A stretch of DNA of 64,000 nucleotides from Streptomyces sp. SAI-135 (GCF_029893805.1 NZ_JARXYP010000001.1:620001-684000); one strand, 5' to 3'; positions 27,112 through 36,770 are shown, counted from the stretch's first letter. Numbers and translations: made by a program. Notes: generated by a model not told the origin, from the sequence alone.

Positions 27112-27822
27112 CTAGCCGCGCCAGCGGTAGCGGCGCTCGGGGCGGCCGGCGGTGCCGTAGCGCAGGGAGATGTCGGCGGCGCCGGTGGTGTGGAAGTACT
27201 CCAGATAGCGGCGAGCACTGACACGGGAGATGCCGGTCGCGGCCGCGCACTCGGCCGCGGACAGGGACCCGTCCGTGTCGCGCAGGGCACGCTCGATCAG
27301 CCCGGCCGTCTCCACGCTCAGCCCCTTGGGCAGCGCGCCGCCCGAGGCGGGGGCGAACGCTCCGGCCAGCACCCGGTCGACGTCGGCCTGGCCACGGACA
27401 ACCGTGGTGAGCCGCCGCCCGCGCTGGACGGCGTACCGCTCCAGACGGGGTTTGAGGTCCTCGAAGTCGAAGGGCTTGAGCAGGTAGTCGACCACGCCGT
27501 GACGTACGGCACCGCGCACCGCCTCGGCCTCGCGGGCGGCGCTGATCACCATCACGTCGCAGTCGTGGCCGCCGCTGCGCAGCCGTGGGATGACGTCCAG
27601 ACCGAAGATGTCCGGCAGATACAGGTCGAGCAGGACCAGGTCGGGACGCAGCTCCTCGACCGCTCCGATGGCCTGTTCACCGGTGCTGGCGGTGCCCACG
27701 ACATGGAAGGGCTCGACGCGTTCGACGAACGTCCGGTGCACCCGGGCCACCATGAAGTCGTCGTCGACGACAAGCACCTCGATACCGTTGCTGCCGGTGC
27801 CGCTGCCTGCGGGCGGGGTCAT
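27112..27822 (-). CDS. Response regulator, CitB/DcuR family
   Basis: 236 residues. The receiver domain is at about 14-130 with the acidic pair VVDDD, phospho-acceptor D in VLLDLYLPDIFGLDV and the lysine in YLLKPFDFEDL. The C-terminal helix-turn-helix is SAAECAAATGISRVSARRYL, followed by EYRHTTG-like and YRWRG ends, as in CitB/DpiA regulators. It overlaps the sensor kinase gene by ATGA. Regulators of this group control di- and tricarboxylate uptake genes. The divergent TctC and GntP-type genes are the obvious targets. Confidence 0.92.
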   Translation of the reverse strand: MTPPAGSGTGSNGIEVLVVDDDFMVARVHRTFVERVEPFHVVGTASTGEQAIGAVEELRPDLVLLDLYLPDIFGLDVIPRLRSGGHDCDVMVISAAREAEAVRGAVRHGVVDYLLKPFDFEDLKPRLERYAVQRGRRLTTVVRGQADVDRVLAGAFAPASGGALPKGLSVETAGLIERALRDTDGSLSAAECAAATGISRVSARRYLEYFHTTGAADISLRYGTAGRPERRYRWRG

Positions 27823-29468
27823 CGGGACGCTCCTTTCGCCACCGCGTCGGCGGGATGGCTCACGGACAGGCGGGCGGTGAACTGCGCGCCCTCAGAGGTG
27901 TTGGTCACGGCGATCTCGCCGCCGCGACGCTCGCAGACGAGCCGGGTGAGCGCGAGGCCGATGCCGCGCCCGCCCTCCTTGGCCGCCTTGGTGGTGAAGC
28001 CGTGAACGAAGACCTCGTGGGCGAGTTCGGGGGCGACGCCGGGGCCGGAGTCGCGTACGACGATCTCCACGCTGGCGGCGTCCTGTCGCAGCCCGGCCTC
28101 CACCCATGCCTCGGCGTCGGCGGATTCGCCTGCCGTGGCGGCGTCGATGGCGTTGTCGACGAGGTTGCCGAGCACGGTCGCCACGTCGGCGGCGTCCTCG
28201 GGGACGAGCCGGTCGAGCGCGGTGTCGTCCGAGATGTGCAGGGTGACTCTGCGCTCGGCCGCCTGGGATGCCTTCGCCATCAGCAGGGCGGCGACGGCCG
28301 TGTCGCGAACGCGGCGGCCGACGGTCATGTCCAGGGAGTTGCGTCGCTGGTTCAAGGCCCTGATGTAGCCGACCACTTCCTCTTGCTCGCCGATCTGTAT
28401 CAGCCCGGAGATGGTGTGCAGCTGGTTGGCGAACTCGTGCGCCTGCGCGCGCAGCAACTCGGACGTACTGCGGAAGGAACCCATCTCGCGCTCCAGACGG
28501 GCCAGTTCGGTACGGTCGCGCAACGTAGTGACCGAGCCGAGCAGACGGTCGTCCTTGGTAACCGTCATACGGTTCATCACGAGTACGGTCCCATGGCGAA
28601 TGACGACTTCGTCGTGCGATGCCGTACCGTCCTCACGGGTTCCGGTCAGGACGTCCAGCAGCCGCCCCCCGATACCGAGTTCGTCGAGGCCACGGCCCAC
28701 GCAGTCCTCGGGCAGGTCCAGCAGACGCCGGCCGATGTCGTTGACGAGGGTGACGCGGTGCTGGGGGTCCAAGGCGACGACACCCTCCGCAATGCCGTAG
28801 AGCATCGCCTCCCGGTGTTCGGCGAGGCCGGTGATCTCGCGCGGCTCCAGGCCGAGGGTCTGGCGTTTGACGCGCCGGGCCAGCAGCCATGACCCGGCGA
28901 CACCGAGCGCGCTGGCGATGCCGAGGTAGGCGAGCAGATACGAGGACGCCCCGGACAGCCGCTGCCACACGGTCGGCGAGGCCTCGCCGATCATGACCGT
29001 GCCCAGGATGCGGCCGAGGGTGCCGCCAGATGCGCCGAGGACGGGCACCTGAGCCACCAGCTCATGGCTGCCGTCCCAGGTCAGCGAACCGGACCAGCCG
29101 CGGCCCGCGGCCACCCCGCGGCCGAGCGGCAGCCGGTCGCCGATCACGGTGGGGTTCGTCGAGCTGACGATCCGGCCGAGGGCGTCGGCCACCGTGACGG
29201 ACGTGACCGAGGACTGGACCAGCGTGGAGTGCACGAGCGGCGCCAGAGTCTCCGCGGGAGCGGGCCGCACCAGGCGGCTGCGCACCAGGGGGTGGGCGGC
29301 CAGCTGCTCGGCGAGCGCGCTCACCCGACGGCCCTCGACCCGATTGAAGGTGGCCTCGGACTGCGCGAGGGAGACCCCGGCGACCGCCAGCAGCACCACC
29401 ACGACGATGGCGAGCTGGAGGACCAGCATCTGGCCCGCGAGGGTGTGGCGGCGGAACGTGGTGACCAC
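27819..29468 (-). CDS. Sensor histidine kinase, CitA/DcuS family
   Basis: 549 residues from GTG 29468. The open frame extends to 29528 but that codon is TTG without a ribosome site. The first membrane helix (MLVLQLAIVVVVLLAVAGVS), an extracytoplasmic sensor of about 140 residues with AVADALGRIVSSTNP-type features, a second helix (SYLLAYLGIASALGVAGSWL), a PAS domain and the histidine box AHEFANQLHTISGLI follow in order. The ATPase shows NLVDNAIDAA, DSGPGV and GRGIGLALTR. It should sense an external carboxylate and phosphorylate the overlapping regulator. Confidence 0.9.
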   Translation of the reverse strand: MVTTFRRHTLAGQMLVLQLAIVVVVLLAVAGVSLAQSEATFNRVEGRRVSALAEQLAAHPLVRSRLVRPAPAETLAPLVHSTLVQSSVTSVTVADALGRIVSSTNPTVIGDRLPLGRGVAAGRGWSGSLTWDGSHELVAQVPVLGASGGTLGRILGTVMIGEASPTVWQRLSGASSYLLAYLGIASALGVAGSWLLARRVKRQTLGLEPREITGLAEHREAMLYGIAEGVVALDPQHRVTLVNDIGRRLLDLPEDCVGRGLDELGIGGRLLDVLTGTREDGTASHDEVVIRHGTVLVMNRMTVTKDDRLLGSVTTLRDRTELARLEREMGSFRSTSELLRAQAHEFANQLHTISGLIQIGEQEEVVGYIRALNQRRNSLDMTVGRRVRDTAVAALLMAKASQAAERRVTLHISDDTALDRLVPEDAADVATVLGNLVDNAIDAATAGESADAEAWVEAGLRQDAASVEIVVRDSGPGVAPELAHEVFVHGFTTKAAKEGGRGIGLALTRLVCERRGGEIAVTNTSEGAQFTARLSVSHPADAVAKGASR

Positions 29469-29567
29469 AACGAACTCAATTTCTACTGCTGACACAAGCT
29501 GGGCGACCAGTCCGCCCAGGCCGCACAATCATGGCGTCCGTCCCACGGCAAACGAAAGAGAGGTGCC

Positions 29568-30557
29568 ATGAGCGGTCGACCCCGCAGCCTGTTCGGCACC
29601 CTCTGCGTCCTGCTGACACTCACCGTCAACGCCTGCGGCGTGTGGCCCGGCGCTGCGAGCGGCCCCGTCGATGGCCTGCGCATCCTGGTGCCCAACACAG
29701 CGGGTGGCGGCTACGACACCACCGCCCGCACCGTGGCCCGGGTCCTTGAGGAGACGTCGACCGCCTCCGACGTGCAGGTCTTCAACCTGCCCGGTGCAGG
29801 CGGCGCGGTCGGCCTGGAGCGCATCGTGGACGAGCGGGGCAACGGCAGGCTCGCCCTGCAGATGGGCCTCGGTGTCGTCGGCGCGACACACCTCCTCCAC
29901 GGCCCGGCCACCGTCGAGCAGACCACACCCCTCGCCCGCCTGATCGACGAGCCCGGAGCGATCGTGGTCCGGGGGGACTCGCCGTACCGCACGATCGACG
30001 ACCTGATCGCCGCTTGGCGAAAGCACCCCGCCCGGCTGCGCGTCGGCGGCGGCTCCTCCCCCGGCGGTCCGGACCACCTCCTGCCGATGGAGCTGGCGCA
30101 AACCATCGGCATCACCCCGAAGAGCGTTGAATACGTCGCCTACGGCGGTGGGGGCGGCGACCTGCTCCCCGCCTTGCTGGACGGCAAGGTCGACTTCGCC
30201 ACCAGCGGCTACGGCGAGTTCCTCGACCAGATCAACGCCGGGCAGCTCCGGGTCCTGGCGGTCACCAGCGACAAACCGGTGCCCGCGCTAGCCGGAGTGC
30301 CCACCCTGAAGTCGGCGGGCGTCCCGCTGGTCTTCGACAACTGGCGCGGGCTCGTCGCCCCGCCCGGCATCCACGCCGCCGACCGGCAGCGCTGGATCGA
30401 CGCGCTCACCTCGCTGCACGCCTCCCGGCAGTGGAAGGCGGAGCTCGCCCGGCACGGCTGGACCGACGCCTTCGCCACCGGCGACGCCTTCGCGTCCTAC
30501 CTGGCCCGGCAGGACAAGGCCGTCGCCGACCTGGTCGCCGACCTCGGCCTGGACTGA
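29568..30557 (+). CDS. Tripartite tricarboxylate transporter-type substrate-binding lipoprotein (TctC/Bug family)
   Basis: 329 residues. The signal peptide ends in a lipobox (LTLTVNAC, C at about residue 23). The mature part has the Bug-family motifs ILVPNTAGGGYDTTARTVAR, NLPGAGGAVGLE and KVDFATSGYGEFLDQINAG. GAGAGGTGCC precedes ATG 29568. Such proteins normally serve TctA/TctB membrane partners, but neither is present; the next gene is a GntP-type permease instead. It could be an orphan binder feeding a distant TctAB, or a ligand sensor for the divergent CitA-type kinase. Confidence 0.88.
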   Translation: MSGRPRSLFGTLCVLLTLTVNACGVWPGAASGPVDGLRILVPNTAGGGYDTTARTVARVLEETSTASDVQVFNLPGAGGAVGLERIVDERGNGRLALQMGLGVVGATHLLHGPATVEQTTPLARLIDEPGAIVVRGDSPYRTIDDLIAAWRKHPARLRVGGGSSPGGPDHLLPMELAQTIGITPKSVEYVAYGGGGGDLLPALLDGKVDFATSGYGEFLDQINAGQLRVLAVTSDKPVPALAGVPTLKSAGVPLVFDNWRGLVAPPGIHAADRQRWIDALTSLHASRQWKAELARHGWTDAFATGDAFASYLARQDKAVADLVADLGLD

Positions 30558-30649
30558 CCCACGCCACACGCCTCCGGGACCGCATACGCCGGCCCCGCGC
30601 TTTCCCCTGCCCGCTCCCCTGCTCGTCCGCCCCTTCGGAAGGAACCCGC

Positions 30650-32077
30650 ATGACCGCGCACACCTGGTGGCTGCTGCTCATCCTCACGGTGGCGATCACC
30701 GCACTGATCTACTTGATCAACTCCCGGCTGCGGATCCATCCGTTCGTCGCGCTGATCGTCGTCACCGTCGGCACCGGGCTGGCGGCCGGGGAACCCGTCG
30801 CGAACCTGACCGAGTCGATCGAAGAGGGCGCCGGCGGCACCCTCGGCGACGTCGGCCTCACCCTCGCGCTGGGCGCCATGCTGGGCCGGCTGCTGTCCGA
30901 CTCCGGAGCCACGGACGCCATCGCCCACGCGCTCGTCGACCGATCCGGCGCCCGACGGCTGCCCTGGATGGTCACCGCGGCGGCGTTCGTCATCGGCGTC
31001 CCGATGTTCTTCGAGGTGGGACTGATCGTCCTGCTGCCCCTGATCTTCGGCGTGGCCCGCAGGCTGGAGGACCAGGGCGGATCGAAGGGATCCCCGTACG
31101 TGCTGCTCGGCGTGCCCGCGATCGCCGCGCTGTCCACGCTGCACGGCATGCTGCCGCCCCACCCCGGACCGCTGACCGCCATGACCGGACTCCACGCCGA
31201 CCTCGGCCTCACCCTCGCCGTCGGCCTCGTCTGCGCAATACCGACCGTCGTCCTGGCGGGCCCTGTCTACGCCCGGTGGATCGCTCCCCGGCTTCCCGAA
31301 GTGCGCCCGGATGCCGCACTGATGGCCCAGTTCACGGGCACCGGCCGGGTGGCCGACTCCCGCCCCGACGGGCCGGGCGCGCAGGTGCGCACCAACGCGC
31401 CGCCGCGCGCCGGCATCTCCGTCGGTCTGGCCGTGACCTCTGTGCTGATACCCGTCGCGCTGATGCTGCTGCGCACCCTGGCGGAGACGCTGCTCGACGA
31501 GTCCAACGGGCTGCGGGCAGCCCTCACCTTTGTCGGCGAACCGCTCGTGGCGATGCTCGCCGGGTTCCTCTTCGCACTCGGCGTGACCCTCGTCGGCGCG
31601 TCCCGCCCCGGCGAGGAGACGCGCACCTCGCTGACGGACAGCCTGAAGTCCGTCGCCGCGATCTTGCTCATCATCGGCGGCGGAGGAGCGTTCAAGCAGG
31701 TGCTCCAGGACTCCGGCATCGGCGACGCCATCGCCTCGGCCGCCCGGGGCGCACATCTCAACGTGATCGTGCTGGGCTGGCTGGTCGCGCTGCTGCTGTC
31801 CCTGACCACCGGCTCGGCGACCGTCGGCATCGTCTCCGCGACCGGGATCGTCGCCCCGCTGATCGGCGACGGCGGCGGCCTGGAGGCGTCGCTGCTCGTC
31901 GTCGCCATCGGTGCGGGCTCCCTCGGCCTCAACTATGTGAACCACGCCGGGTTCTGGCTGGTGAAGGAGTCCTTCGGGATGAATCTCGGGCAGGCGGCGA
32001 AGACGCAGACCGTCGTGCAGACGTTGGTCAGTGTCCTTGGGCTCCTGATGGCGCTCCTGCTGTCGGTGTTCGTCTGA
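30650..32077 (+). CDS. GntP-family (gluconate/hydroxy-acid:H+ symporter) permease
   Basis: 475 residues from ATG 30650, with GGAAGGAA 6-13 bases upstream. About 12-14 hydrophobic helices. GntP features include INSRLRIHPFVALIVV, MLPPHPGPLTAM and GAFKQVLQDSGIGDAIA, which contribute to the carboxylate-binding site in the family. It should import an organic acid such as gluconate, glycerate or citrate with protons. It lies 92 bp after the binding lipoprotein and opposite a CitAB-type system, so induction by an external organic acid is likely. Confidence 0.88.
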   Translation: MTAHTWWLLLILTVAITALIYLINSRLRIHPFVALIVVTVGTGLAAGEPVANLTESIEEGAGGTLGDVGLTLALGAMLGRLLSDSGATDAIAHALVDRSGARRLPWMVTAAAFVIGVPMFFEVGLIVLLPLIFGVARRLEDQGGSKGSPYVLLGVPAIAALSTLHGMLPPHPGPLTAMTGLHADLGLTLAVGLVCAIPTVVLAGPVYARWIAPRLPEVRPDAALMAQFTGTGRVADSRPDGPGAQVRTNAPPRAGISVGLAVTSVLIPVALMLLRTLAETLLDESNGLRAALTFVGEPLVAMLAGFLFALGVTLVGASRPGEETRTSLTDSLKSVAAILLIIGGGGAFKQVLQDSGIGDAIASAARGAHLNVIVLGWLVALLLSLTTGSATVGIVSATGIVAPLIGDGGGLEASLLVVAIGAGSLGLNYVNHAGFWLVKESFGMNLGQAAKTQTVVQTLVSVLGLLMALLLSVFV

Positions 32078-32081
32078 GGCA

Positions 32082-32122
32082 GGCGCCCCTGGCGTCCGCT
32101 CGACAGCGGGCGCCGGGGCGCC
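32082..32122 (+). terminator. Strong GC-rich hairpin after the GntP gene
   Basis: GGCGCCCCTGGCGTCCGCT pairs with AGCGGGCGCCGGGGCGCC around a CGAC loop, starting 5 bp after the stop. The stem is about 17-18 bp with one bulge and one mismatch. A T-run is absent. Confidence 0.7.
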
Positions 32123-32264
32123 GAAGTCGTCCACCCGGCACGGCGGTCGGGGCGCAGTCGCACTTCCAGGTTGGCCCGGTCGCCGTTCCGGTCGCCCTAG
32201 CCTGCAAGATCGAACAGGGCCTGGATGATCCGTAGGCCCTTGACGAACTTTCTACATCAAACGT

Positions 32265-32293
32265 TTGACGTACGCATTGGCCACTTCTAGCGT
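32265..32293 (+). promoter_or_regulatory. Consensus-like promoter overlapping a palindrome
   Basis: TTGACG (32265-32270), a 17-bp spacer and TAGCGT (32288-32293) fit the main vegetative sigma factor of streptomycetes. The -35 element overlaps the perfect palindrome TCAAACGTTTGA (32257-32268), a candidate operator. Transcription would start near 32300 and read the ATP-binding regulator gene. Confidence 0.55.
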
Positions 32294-32346
32294 CCTTTAT
32301 GACCCGGTTGCTGAGTCCGACGAGAGACGAATGGAGGTGGCCGGTC

Positions 32347-32832
32347 ATGTCCACCCTGACGAGCCCCGCCGCCGTCCCCATACCGGCGGTCGGTACGGAT
32401 CGCGGAGGCATTCCCGTTCCGCACCTGAGGCGAGGTGCACTACGCGTCACGTTGCAGGCGTCGGCGCGCCCCGAGTCCGTCGGGTACCTCAGAAGGCGTG
32501 CATCGATGATCTTGGCCGGCTGGATGCTCAGCACGGATGAGGCACAGTCGGCCGAACTGGTCATCAGCGAGCTCCTCACCAACGCGGTGGAGCACGGACG
32601 TGCCGACATGACTCTCGCTGTCGCCCGAACCGCATCTGATCTCGAGATCACGGTCATCGACCACGGCCATGCCACGAAATCCGCCACGATCAACGATCCC
32701 GACGAACATGGCCGCGGTCTCGCCATCGTCGCGGCCCTCACGCACAACCTGTCCATCGACAGGACAGCCGATGGATGGCACACCCTGGCCCGCATCGTCC
32801 TCGGGTCACCGATGCCCGCCCCCGCGGCGTGA
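32347..32832 (+). CDS. RsbW-like ATP-binding protein (HATPase_c_2, putative anti-sigma/regulatory kinase)
   Basis: 161 residues from ATG 32347, which has GGAGGT 8 bases upstream; the in-frame ATG 32299 lacks one. The Bergerat fold motifs are present: N box ELLTNAVEHG, G1 box VIDHG in place of the usual D-x-G-x-G, and a short G2 region HGRGLAIV. The ADHGRGL lid is shorter than in true histidine kinases. Streptomycetes encode dozens of such single-domain ATPases, usually with SpoIIE-type phosphatases or anti-anti-sigma partners. None is next to this one, so its partner is unknown. Confidence 0.82.
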   Translation: MSTLTSPAAVPIPAVGTDRGGIPVPHLRRGALRVTLQASARPESVGYLRRRASMILAGWMLSTDEAQSAELVISELLTNAVEHGRADMTLAVARTASDLEITVIDHGHATKSATINDPDEHGRGLAIVAALTHNLSIDRTADGWHTLARIVLGSPMPAPAA

Positions 32833-33469
32833 GATGCCGTCGCAGGGGACAGAACGGACTTCGCCGCAGGTCACCTGCATCGGGCCTCGTGTCCCGCGTG
32901 GAGAAGCCGCTCGACGGAGAGTCGCGAACCACCGCCGACACAGCGGCCAGGGCCGTGCTCGGGCAGTTCGGTTGAGGCTCATGGCCTCCTCCTGCGCATG
33001 CGCGCTCCGCACGCTTCTTGATCTGTTCTCGTCGGAGCCGCAGGCGGCTGTTCCTCGGGCGTTCCCCGTCGGCGGCAGCCGGCCAGGCAACACGCAGGGC
33101 CGGTAGGGCGAAGCGTGCCCCGGCCCACCCGAAGGGCCTTGTCTTCCTCGATGACGCCTTCGCACTCATGAGCCGAATCGGCGGTGACTTCGCACCCGGC
33201 CGGCAACACCGCGGCGATCGACCGGAGCATCGCGGCTAATGCCTCCACGTCACTGCCGCCCAAGGCGGAGCCGGTGAGGACATCGACCGCACGATCCGCG
33301 TTGTGACCTGAAGCTTTCCGCACCGACCGCTGCGCGTGGGAGGCACGCCGAGCCGGCCGCAGCCAGGTACGAGGTGCCTCCCGGCTGATGGCCGGCCCTT
33401 GCTGTACAGCGCGATACGTCGGTTGAACTCCGCGGGCAGGATGCCGGCGAAATTCCGGCTCCCAGGGCG
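32833..33469. other. Intergenic region with one doubtful ORF
   Basis: 637 bp between convergent genes. A minus-strand frame 32979-33323 (114 codons, containing AVDVLTGSALGGSDVEALAA) stays open. Its second half becomes arginine/proline-rich and no domain is visible. I do not consider it a supported gene. No RNA gene or repeat was found. Confidence 0.35.
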
Positions 33470-34651
33470 CTAGGAGGCGGTGCCCGCCACGGCGTTCGGC
33501 AGTGAGGGGCGGCCGGACGAGAGGTCGGAGCGGGCCGTTTTGCCGTGGTGGATCGGCGTTTCCGTTCCGGTCAGTGAACGGCCGGTTCCGCCTCTGCGTG
33601 ACGCGATGATCTCCGCGGCGATGGACAGCGCGGTCTCCTCGGGCGTACGGCCCCCGAGGTCGAGTCCGATGGGTGACCTCAGGCGGCCCAACTCTGCCTC
33701 GCTCAGACCTGTTTCACGCAGCCTGCGCTCCCGGTCGGCGTGGGTGCGCCGTGAACCCATCGCGCCCACGAAGGCGACGGGGAGCCGCAGCGCGACCTCC
33801 AGCAGGGGAACATCGAACTTGGCATCGTGAGTGAGGACACACAGGACAGTCCGCGCGTCGGTCCGGGTACCCCGCAGATATCTGTGCGGCCAGTCCACGA
33901 CGACCTCGTCCGCCTCAGGGAAGCGCGCCTGTGTGGTGAACACCGGCCGGGCGTCGCACACCGTGACGTGGTAGCCCAGGAACTTCCCGGCCCGGACCAG
34001 CGCCGCGGCGAAGTCGACCGCACCGAACACGATCATCCGCGGCGGCGGTGTGCCGGCCTCGACGAGCACCGTGAGCCCCGCGGGGCAGGAGGAGCCGTCC
34101 GGCGACAGCTCGACCGTGCCCGTGCGGCCCGCGTCGAGGGCGGCACGGGCGTGCTCCGCGGCCGTGCGGTCAAGGTCCTCGTGGATCCCGAGGCTGCCTT
34201 CCGTGGAGCCGTCGCCGTGGACGAGGAGAGTGGTGCCGAGGTGCTCGGGCGGACCTTCGACCACTCGGACCAGGGCCACCGGCTCACCCCTCTCCATGTC
34301 GTCCAGCGCGGCCTGCAACCGTGCTCTGGCCGGCGCGTTCGCGGGCAGCGGTGTGACCATCACGTCGAGGACGCCACCGCAGGTCAGGCCCACGGCAAAG
34401 GCATCCTCGTCGCTGTAGCCGAAACGCTCCACGACACTTCGGCCGCTCTCCAGCACCTGAGCGCACAGGTCGTAGACCGCGCCCTCCACGCAGCCGCCGG
34501 AGACCGATCCGATGACGGTGCCCGCACGGTCGACGGCGAGGGCGGCACCGGGGCCGCGTGGAGCGCTGCCGCCGACGGACACGACGGTGGCGACGGCGAT
34601 GTCACGGCCGTCGCGGAGCCAGTCCTTCAGTTCCGGGAGCAGGTCAAGCAT
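33470..34651 (-). CDS. XdhC/PaoD-family molybdenum-cofactor insertion protein
   Basis: 393 residues from ATG 34651, the start that begins the family motif MLDLLPELKDWLRDGRDIAV. The N-terminal XdhC domain has ATVVSVGGSAPRGPGAALAV and SGGCVEGAVYDLC with its conserved cysteine. The C-terminal Rossmann-like XdhC_C domain has MIVFGAVDFAAALVRAG, VLTHDAKFDVPLLEVAL and VGAMGSRRTHADR. These chaperones bind and sulfurate Moco and insert it into xanthine-oxidase-type enzymes. It overlaps the end of the Mo-subunit gene by 8 bp, so it is the last gene of a PaoABCD-like operon. Confidence 0.9.
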   Translation of the reverse strand: MLDLLPELKDWLRDGRDIAVATVVSVGGSAPRGPGAALAVDRAGTVIGSVSGGCVEGAVYDLCAQVLESGRSVVERFGYSDEDAFAVGLTCGGVLDVMVTPLPANAPARARLQAALDDMERGEPVALVRVVEGPPEHLGTTLLVHGDGSTEGSLGIHEDLDRTAAEHARAALDAGRTGTVELSPDGSSCPAGLTVLVEAGTPPPRMIVFGAVDFAAALVRAGKFLGYHVTVCDARPVFTTQARFPEADEVVVDWPHRYLRGTRTDARTVLCVLTHDAKFDVPLLEVALRLPVAFVGAMGSRRTHADRERRLRETGLSEAELGRLRSPIGLDLGGRTPEETALSIAAEIIASRRGGTGRSLTGTETPIHHGKTARSDLSSGRPSLPNAVAGTAS

Positions 34652-36770
34652 CGTTGCCTGCCGCCGTGAGGACGCGGTCCGGGCGGATGGGCAGGCGGCG
34701 ATGCCGTATGCCGGTGGCGTGCCAGACCGCGTTGGCGATGGCGGCCGCGGCGCCGACGATGCCCACCTCGCCGATGCCTTTGATGCCGACGGGGTCGTCG
34801 GGGTCGGTGTCGTCCACCCAGTCCGCTTCGATGCGCGGGACGTCGGCGTGCGTGGCCACGTGATAGCCGGCGAGGTCAGCACCGACCGGGCCGCCGAAGG
34901 CCGGATCGCGTACGGCCTCCTCGTGCAGGGCCATGGAGATGCCCCAGATCATGCCGCCGGTGAACTGGCTCCGTGCGGTGAGCGGGTTGACGATGCGGCC
35001 GGCGGCGAACATGCCGAGCATGCGTCGCACGCGTACCTCACCTGTGGCCGGGTCCACCGCGACTTCGGCGAACTGGGCTCCGTAGGAGTGCCGTTCCATG
35101 CGCGCGAGTGCGGCGATCTGGGCCGTGGTGTCCGAGCGGACGGTGATTCCCTCGGGTGGGATCGCCATGCCGGGCACGAGTCGCTCGCGCAGGTCGCGGG
35201 CGGCCGCGATGACGGCCATGGACCAGGAGCGGGTGCCCATCGAACCGCCCGCGATCATCGCGAAGCCGAACTCGCTGTCGCCGATCAGCACGCTCACTTG
35301 CTCTGGTGTGACGTCGAGGGCGTCGGCTGCGACGAGGGTGAGCGCGGTCCGTGCGCCGGTGCCGATGTCGGCCGCCGCGATCCGCACGGTGAAGCGGCCG
35401 TCGGGCTCGGCGGTGATGGCGGCGGTGGAGGGGGCGGCGCCCGCCGGGAAGGACGCGGCGGCGGTCCCGGTGCCCAGCAGCCATCGGCCCTCGCGCCGCA
35501 CACCCGGCCTGGGATCGCGCTCGGCCCAGCCGAAGCGGCGGGCGCCCTCCTCGAAGCAGGCGCGCAGGTTGCGGTTGGCGAAGGGCAGGCCGGAGACAGG
35601 GCCCTGGACCGGTTCGTTGCGCAGGCGGAGTTCGATCGGGTCGATCCCGCACTTCTCGGCGAGTTCGTCGAGCGCGGACTCCAGGGCGAAAGACCCCGGA
35701 GCCTCCCCCGGCGCACGCATAAAGGTGGGGCTGGGCACGTCGAGGCGTACGACGCGGTTCTCGGTGTGGTGGGCGTCGGCGTCGTACATCACCCGCGCCA
35801 CGCCGGCACTCGCCTCGACGAACTCGTACACCGTGGCGGTACGGCTCACTGACCGGTGATCAAGGGCACGCAGCCGTCCATCGGCGTGGGCGCCGAGCCT
35901 GATCCGCTGGACGGTGGGGCTGCGGTGCCCGGCCAGCGCGAACATCTGAGGCCGGGTCAGGGCCACGCGCACAGGGCGCTGGAGGACCGTCGCCGCCATA
36001 ACGGCCGCCACCTGGTGAGCGCGTACGCCCTTGCTGCCGAAGCCACCGCCGACATGCTCCGAACGCACCCGCACCGACGCGGGATCCAGCGAGAACAGGT
36101 TCGCCAGCTCGCTGACCACCCAGGAGGTGCCCTGATTGGAGTCGACCACCTCCAGCCGGCCGTCCTCCCAGCGGGCGGTCGCCGCATGGGGCTCCATCGG
36201 ATGGTGGTGCTCCTCCGGCGTCGTGTACTCCTCGTCCACGACGACCGCCGAGGCGGCCAGTTCGGCCTGCAGATCCCCCTTGTCGGTCACGCCGGGCATG
36301 TGACCGTCCACCGGGTGGGATTCCGGGTGGTCTCCTGTGAACTCGATGTCGTGCGGCAGCGTTTCGTACTCGACGGCCAGAGCCTCGGCCGCTTCCCGTG
36401 CCTGCTCGGGCGTCTCCGCGACGACCAGGGCCACGGGCCAGCCGAGGTGGGGCACGGTGTCGCCCTGGAAGACTGCGCAGGTGGGATCGGGCCTGGTGCC
36501 CAGCATGCCGACGAAGTCGGTTTTCAGGCGTGGCGCACTGCGGTGGTCCAGAACGGCCAGGACACCGGGCATCTCAAGGACGGGAGCGCTGGCTATGTCA
36601 CGGATGCGGCCGCGCGCGACCGTGGACAACACCAGCCAGCCGTAGGCAAGTTCGGTGAAAGGGATATCGCCCGCGTAGCGTGCCGCGCCGGTTACTTTGT
36701 CCCGGCCCTCCACTCTCACGTGACCGGTGCCCACCGCGCGCGCGGCTGCCTTTTCGACGGTGGTGGTCAT
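34644..36770 (-). CDS. Xanthine-dehydrogenase-family molybdopterin-binding subunit (PaoC-like)
   Basis: 708 residues. It has the aldehyde oxidase/xanthine dehydrogenase hammerhead domain (KVTGAARYAGDIPFTELAYG) and two Moco-binding domains. Landmarks are EHVGGGFGSKGVRAHQVAAV, MRAPGEAPGSFALESALDEL and GSMGTRSWS. The C-terminal KGIGEVGIVGAAAAIANAV carries the glutamate that acts as catalytic base in this superfamily. It is the catalytic subunit of a heterotrimer with the two upstream products. The length fits PaoC-type aldehyde oxidoreductases. The substrate is probably an aromatic or other aldehyde; a heteroaromatic hydroxylase is the alternative. Confidence 0.92.
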   Translation of the reverse strand: MTTTVEKAAARAVGTGHVRVEGRDKVTGAARYAGDIPFTELAYGWLVLSTVARGRIRDIASAPVLEMPGVLAVLDHRSAPRLKTDFVGMLGTRPDPTCAVFQGDTVPHLGWPVALVVAETPEQAREAAEALAVEYETLPHDIEFTGDHPESHPVDGHMPGVTDKGDLQAELAASAVVVDEEYTTPEEHHHPMEPHAATARWEDGRLEVVDSNQGTSWVVSELANLFSLDPASVRVRSEHVGGGFGSKGVRAHQVAAVMAATVLQRPVRVALTRPQMFALAGHRSPTVQRIRLGAHADGRLRALDHRSVSRTATVYEFVEASAGVARVMYDADAHHTENRVVRLDVPSPTFMRAPGEAPGSFALESALDELAEKCGIDPIELRLRNEPVQGPVSGLPFANRNLRACFEEGARRFGWAERDPRPGVRREGRWLLGTGTAAASFPAGAAPSTAAITAEPDGRFTVRIAAADIGTGARTALTLVAADALDVTPEQVSVLIGDSEFGFAMIAGGSMGTRSWSMAVIAAARDLRERLVPGMAIPPEGITVRSDTTAQIAALARMERHSYGAQFAEVAVDPATGEVRVRRMLGMFAAGRIVNPLTARSQFTGGMIWGISMALHEEAVRDPAFGGPVGADLAGYHVATHADVPRIEADWVDDTDPDDPVGIKGIGEVGIVGAAAAIANAVWHATGIRHRRLPIRPDRVLTAAGNDA

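Noticed and set aside
30497..32134. 545-codon minus-strand open frame over the GntP gene
   Set aside because: Antisense shadow; the plus-strand frame has membrane helices, family motifs and a ribosome site.
32979..33323. 114-codon minus-strand ORF
   Set aside because: First half looks protein-like but the second half is arginine/proline/cysteine-rich, with no ribosome site or recognisable family.
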